Source: JAWKOK01 sp963765875 (lineage in GTDB: Bacteria > Chloroflexota > Anaerolineae > Caldilineales > Caldilineaceae). From it: a stretch of 64,000 nt of DNA. Each line of letters opens with the position of its first letter. Position 1 is the stretch's first letter. Positions 60,298-64,000 of this stretch are shown here, piece by piece. The notes under the pieces are model-generated. The model did not search any database, was not told the origin of the DNA, and saw nothing but the letters and a program-made list of their open reading frames with translations. The DNA is taken from positions 372,001-436,000 of the forward strand of contig CAVXYK010000017.1 in the NCBI GenBank assembly GCA_963765875.1, written 5' to 3'. Position numbers and translations under genes: made by a program.

Positions 60298-60749
60298 ACT
60301 GCCTTCAGCAACGAGTCGGGCTGTGAGCTCTGTTGCAGACGGGTCAAGCGCAGGAATTCGATACGTTCTACAATCTCGAATCCTGACGCAAGCAAGGGTC
60401 TGACGATCCAGTGTTGGCTTCCATAGGCCTGAACCTGAAAGTCAGATACCCCGCTCGGCCAACCACGGCCAGGCATCATCGATCAAAGCGGACAATCGGA
60501 AACAGGCGAACGTCCCGGCGCCACAGCTGCGTAGCGCAGGACTTCACGATCGGGTGCTTTGGCGGGAAGTGTAGTGGGGCGAGGCTCGCGTTGGAAGATC
60601 AGCAACGCGCAGATCGGTCTCTGGCCCGAACCTGCGGGCCTACCGATGATTGCGAATTGCGAGCGGATCAGATCCGGCAAATCCTCACGCCCGGCATCTG
60701 CATAGACATGCCGGGCGTTTCTGAGAAATTGCTCAATTTCAGGCCACAT
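60294..60749 (-). CDS. GNAT-like protein or N-terminal GNAT domain, frameshifted
   Basis: ATG 60749 (MWPEIEQFLRNARHVYADAG). Segments ICALLIFQREP, FRLSALIDDAWPWLAERG and SDFQVQAYGSQHWIVRPLLA followed by GFEIVERIEFLRL lie in three frames; the last resembles the C-terminal GNAT pattern (GF.....I.......). At least two frame changes are near 60420-60500. It ends on the start of the next GNAT gene. In related genomes such tandem GNAT domains often form one protein of about 300 residues (recollection, not checked). Confidence 0.6.
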
Positions 60750-60792
60750 GGTCGGTCAGGTGGCTCGGCTGGTTTTCACAGACGCAGTAACC

Positions 60793-61822
60793 TTAGCTCA
60801 GCACTTTGCGATCGCCGTAGAGTTGTTGATAGTACTCCTTGAACTCGCCGGAGCGGATCGGCTGCCACCACCAGTCGTTGGCCATGTACCAGCGCACGGT
60901 CGCACGGATCGCCTCTTCGCAGGTGTAGTCAGGCTCCCATCCCAGCGCACATGATCTTGCGCACATCCATGCAGTATCGCCGATCATGCCCCATGCGATC
61001 TTCAACGTGCTGGATCAGACTGCGCGGTTTGCCCAGTTCATCAAGCAAAATCTCCACCATCTCCAGGTTGGTCATCTCGACACCTGTGCCGATGTTGTAG
61101 GCTTCGCCAAGCCCGCCTTCGTGCAGGACCAGATCGATGCCCTCGCAGTGATCTCGCACATACTGATAGTCGCGCATCTGCTGGCCATCGCCATAGACCG
61201 GCAGCATCATGTCAGCCAGCGCGTTGGTCACAAAGAGTGGAACGACCTTTTCCGGATATTGATAGGGACCGATGTTGTTGGCGCCGCGGGTGATGGTGAC
61301 CGGCAGATCGTAGGTGATGAAATAGGCGTTGACGAGATGATCGCCGCTGGCCTTGCTGGCTGCGTAGGGGCTTCTCGGGGCCAGGTTGTCAGTTTCCAGG
61401 CTGCGATGGTCGCCATGAATATGGCCGTAGACCTCATCGGTGCTGATCTGATGATAGCGCAAGCTACCGAGTTTGCGTGCCGCCTCCAGCAAGACGTAGG
61501 TCCCATAAACATCGGTCTGAATGAATGCATCCGGGTTCATGATGCTGCGGTCCACGTGGGTTTCGGCGGCGAAGTTGACGATGGTGTCCACATCATGGGT
61601 GCGGATCGCATCTTCCACAGCGTCCCCATCGCAGATGTCGCCACGAATGAACGTGTACCTGTCAGGGTAGCGTTCGGCGACATCTTGTAGATTTTCAAGT
61701 CGCCCGGCATAGGTCAGCTTGTCGTAGACGACAATGTGATAGTCGGGATATTTGTCGAGCATGAGTCGCACGAAGTTGCAGCCGATAAAACCAGCGCCGC
61801 CTGTGACCATGATATTCTGCAT
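60793..61822 (-). CDS. rmlB: dTDP-glucose 4,6-dehydratase, one frameshift
   Basis: Converts dTDP-glucose to dTDP-4-keto-6-deoxyglucose. ATG 61822 (MQNIMVTGGAGFIGCNFVRL) with AAAGGAA upstream. NAD motif TGGAGFIG, STDEVYG, and YAASKASGDHLV (catalytic Tyr/Lys); C-terminal WEPDYTCEEAIRATVRWYMA joins after removing one base near 60950. About 342 residues. With rmlA upstream on the same strand it supplies deoxysugars such as rhamnose for envelope glycans; rmlC and rmlD are not in the window. Confidence 0.94.
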
Positions 61823-61873
61823 GTTGAAGTTCCTTTCGTGAGTAAGCGTCGGCATGAGCACTACTGGATGCGC

Positions 61874-62572
61874 CTACAGCCCCCGAGCGCGGCGTTTCTG
61901 TCCGCGTTCACGATTCAGGCGCAGCCGGCGAATTCGCCCCGGCTGACGATAGGCAGGCAAGGGAAAGTCATAAGAGAGCGTGAGCGTCGGCACCGACATG
62001 AGTTCCGGCCTCAACTGCTTGCTTAGCCCTGCGGCCGGAGCGATGGCCCAGAGTCTCCGCCATCGCATCTGCGTCTCTAGTGTGGCCAGAGTCGCCACAA
62101 AGCCCGGATCGTGAACCAGTATGGCGCGCACTTCCTCAACGACGGCCAACAGCCTGTTCCAGCGCGTGAGCATGGAAGGCTGTGTGTCGATAACGAAGTC
62201 ATCATCAAAGGCTGGCAGAGCGCCCGCAACTCGGCGAGGGGCAATTGGAGAGAACGATGAGGTATGGGCGGCGACAAATTGACCCGCCCAGAAGGCGATG
62301 GCGCTACGGAAGGTGGGCAGAAGCAGATCCGTCTGGAAAGTGACATGAACGGTGCTCACCCGCTCGGTTACTGTAACCAACCGATCGGCCTGAGCCTCAG
62401 TTAGGTCAAAGTATGCCCCGGCATCGAAACTCTGCCAGGCGCCGTAGGCCTCGGCAAGTCGCCGCAAGCGGTCAACCACATTCTCCACAACGTGAACAAT
62501 GTCCTGAGTTTCATCTTCCAGCGATGAATTGCGTATCCGGTACATAGGTACAAGCTTCTCGCTAGCCAGCAT
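61874..62572 (-). CDS. Hypothetical protein between rmlB and rmlA
   Basis: 232 residues (ATG 62572, or ATG 62545 giving MYRIRNSSLEDETQDIVHVV). Mostly alpha-helical by eye, with no signal peptide or membrane span, a Trp-rich middle (TQMRWRRLWAIAPAAG), and an Arg-rich tail ending NRERGQKRRARGL. No family recognised. The frame is long, uninterrupted and on the operon strand, so probably real. Confidence 0.6.
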   Translation of the reverse strand: MLASEKLVPMYRIRNSSLEDETQDIVHVVENVVDRLRRLAEAYGAWQSFDAGAYFDLTEAQADRLVTVTERVSTVHVTFQTDLLLPTFRSAIAFWAGQFVAAHTSSFSPIAPRRVAGALPAFDDDFVIDTQPSMLTRWNRLLAVVEEVRAILVHDPGFVATLATLETQMRWRRLWAIAPAAGLSKQLRPELMSVPTLTLSYDFPLPAYRQPGRIRRLRLNRERGQKRRARGL

Positions 62573-62912
62573 TCTGCTCGCACGGGGCGCAAACAGATTG
62601 CGATCGACTGTCCGTATCGCGGCTGCCAGGGCCGGAACCGAGTTGATGGTGATCCTGCTGTTCTCAGTACTAGAGATCGCTCTTTTCTCCTACATAGAAG
62701 TCGGCAAATCGTTACAAGAAAGTGCCGGGGACTTCCAGATACTGAAACCTCAAGAAAGGGTCAACTCACTCGCTCTGTTGCCCAAATTCCCAACACTTTT
62801 TCGCACGACCGCCAGATACTTGCCCAATAAACGATGGTGCAAATACAACGGCGGAAACCGGACAGCCTGCCTCCGGCAGTGACCAGCGGAGGTATATTCT
62901 CACCTGGGCTAT
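62573..62912. other. Intergenic region with a dispersed repeat copy
   Basis: 340 bp without a supported gene. 62695-62743 repeats the element at 28004-28052 (TAGAAG....TCGTTACAA.AAAGTGCCGGG.ACTTCC.GATACT). The rest shows nothing recognisable. Confidence 0.55.
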
Positions 62913-63980
62913 CTAGAGCAACCCGACCTTTGAATGGTCACCCAGAATCATCTTGTACGCCTTGGGTCTGATCGGGCTGTAGGCAACCTCGACATCGCGC
63001 CCGATGATACTGTCCTCAATGCGATTGGGCACGTTGGCGATTGTCGAATGATCCATGACGATACTGTGCTCGATCTCGCTCTCTTCGACCAGTGTGTGGT
63101 GATCGATGCTGGTGAACGGGCCGATATAACTGTTGACAATGCGACAATTTTCGCCAATGATCGCCGGCCCGCGCACAACGCTGTTGATGATCTCAGCGCC
63201 TTCTTCGACGGTGACCAAATGATCGATCTGGCTATCACGATCGACATAGCCTGCGTTCACATGGTCCAGTTCGGCCAACACCCGGCTGTTGGCATCCAAC
63301 ATATCATTGGCCTTGCCGGTGTCGATCCACCAACCTCGATGGATGTACGGGAAAACTTGTTGGTCATTTTCGACCAGCCATTGAATGGCATCGGTAATTT
63401 CAAGTTCTCCACGCCAACTCGGTTCGATGGAATTGACCGCCTGGAAAATATTGTGGTCAAACATGTAGATGCCCACAAGCGCCAGATTGCTTACAGGATT
63501 GCGCGGTTTTTCGACCAAACGGAGAATCTTCCGTTGATCGTCCAACTCAGCGACGCCGTAGGACTCGGGATTCTCGACTTCGGTCAGCACAATCTGGCTG
63601 TTCCAATCGCTGTCGGCAAATTCTCGAATCAGCTTGCTGATGCCGCCTTCAATGACATTGTCGCCCAGAAACATGACGAACCGATCATCACCCAGAAAAT
63701 CCTGGCTGATTTTGACGGCATGAGCTAGGCCCAAGGGCGCATCCTGCTCAATGTAGGTGATATTGACATCCCACCGGCGACCCTGTCCCACAGCCTGGCG
63801 AATTTCCGGGCCGGTGTCCCCGATGACGATGCCAATATCATCGATGCCGGCCTCTTTAATGGCTTCAATCACCCGAAATAGCACGGGTTTATTGGCAACG
63901 GGGACCAGTTGCTTGGCACGGTTAAATGTGATGGGCCGGAGACGTGTGCCCTTGCCTCCGCTCAGTATCAACGCTTTCAC
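62913..63980 (-). CDS. rmlA: Glucose-1-phosphate thymidylyltransferase, long form
   Basis: Makes dTDP-glucose from glucose 1-phosphate and dTTP, substrate for rmlB. 355 residues, intact. Nucleotidyltransferase signature LILSGGKGTRLRPITFNRAK, then FLGDNVIEGG, EKPRNPVSNLALVGIYMF and GWWIDTGKANDMLDANSRVL. The C-terminal 100 residues (IGENCRIVNSYIGPFTSI; IEDSIIGRDVEV) form a left-handed beta-helix, typical of the long form found in secondary-metabolite and archaeal/Chloroflexota-type clusters rather than the 290-residue RmlA. It starts 20 bp from the window edge. Confidence 0.94.
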   Translation of the reverse strand: MKALILSGGKGTRLRPITFNRAKQLVPVANKPVLFRVIEAIKEAGIDDIGIVIGDTGPEIRQAVGQGRRWDVNITYIEQDAPLGLAHAVKISQDFLGDDRFVMFLGDNVIEGGISKLIREFADSDWNSQIVLTEVENPESYGVAELDDQRKILRLVEKPRNPVSNLALVGIYMFDHNIFQAVNSIEPSWRGELEITDAIQWLVENDQQVFPYIHRGWWIDTGKANDMLDANSRVLAELDHVNAGYVDRDSQIDHLVTVEEGAEIINSVVRGPAIIGENCRIVNSYIGPFTSIDHHTLVEESEIEHSIVMDHSTIANVPNRIEDSIIGRDVEVAYSPIRPKAYKMILGDHSKVGLL

Positions 63981-64000
63981 GGCGATCCTTCCTTTTGTCT

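Overview
This 64 kb window is moderately GC-rich, densely packed bacterial chromosome. The gene content suggests a filamentous or anaerobic member of Chloroflexota (Anaerolineae/Caldilineae-like): FemAB/CelD-type and AAA-winged-helix proteins, a lamin-tail surface protein, TTG starts behind strong Shine-Dalgarno sites, RqcH, an endonuclease-type MutL with no MutH, and a deiodinase-like redoxin. That placement is an inference from protein style. No rRNA is present; the only RNA gene found is one tRNA-Leu(TAA).

Layout. 0-12 kb: a type I fatty-acid/polyketide megasynthase entering from the left edge (AT-KS-six tandem ACPs-KR-DH), followed by its likely Sfp-type phosphopantetheinyl transferase and a split biotin-dependent acyl-CoA carboxylase (carboxyltransferase, biotin carboxylase, small ORF, biotin carrier). 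Together these could make, load and elongate malonyl units. 12-17 kb: a three-subunit molybdenum hydroxylase (FAD, 2Fe-2S and Mo subunits), a small membrane protein and a MoaD-like protein. 17-25 kb: housekeeping genes mutL, tig-clpP-clpX and fbp. 25-33 kb: a membrane protein, an ATPase fused to an OmpR-type DNA-binding domain, a molybdopterin oxidoreductase, a translationally coupled HAD phosphatase/GCS2 ligase pair, and a YbaK deacylase. 33-38 kb: xylulokinase between two L,D-transpeptidases, then tRNA-Leu. 38-50 kb: nitroreductase, rqcH, an acetyltransferase-like protein, a large surface protein, a NurA-domain protein, an AI-2E family permease and an SDR. 50-58 kb: a deiodinase-like gene with an in-frame UGA, a TerB-like gene, a secreted protein, gcvP under a tandem glycine riboswitch, and a TauE/SafE permease. 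58-64 kb: a TrkA-type K+ channel, GNAT genes, and rmlB/rmlA dTDP-sugar genes.

The most interesting item is the gene at 50.6-51.3 kb. A UGA codon occupies the redox position of a deiodinase-like motif (FGSFT-UGA-PYC, a UxxC arrangement), and a 17-nt stem-loop begins 10 nt downstream, as expected for a bacterial selenoprotein. Second is the megasynthase: all six ACP repeats carry Thr where the phosphopantetheine-accepting Ser should be (LGIDT instead of LGIDS), yet a PPTase gene follows directly.

Many genes at 7-13, 50-54 and 54-61 kb are broken by single-base frameshifts, and nearly all of those I could resolve are +1 insertions. The patchy distribution and one-sided bias point to consensus sequence errors rather than gene decay, so I annotate these as single genes. 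The spaces between genes are rich in hairpins and dispersed repeats: long palindromic spacers, a roughly 300 bp repeat present twice in opposite orientation, a MITE-like 196 bp inverted-repeat element, and a 12-bp tandem array that overlaps a stop codon.
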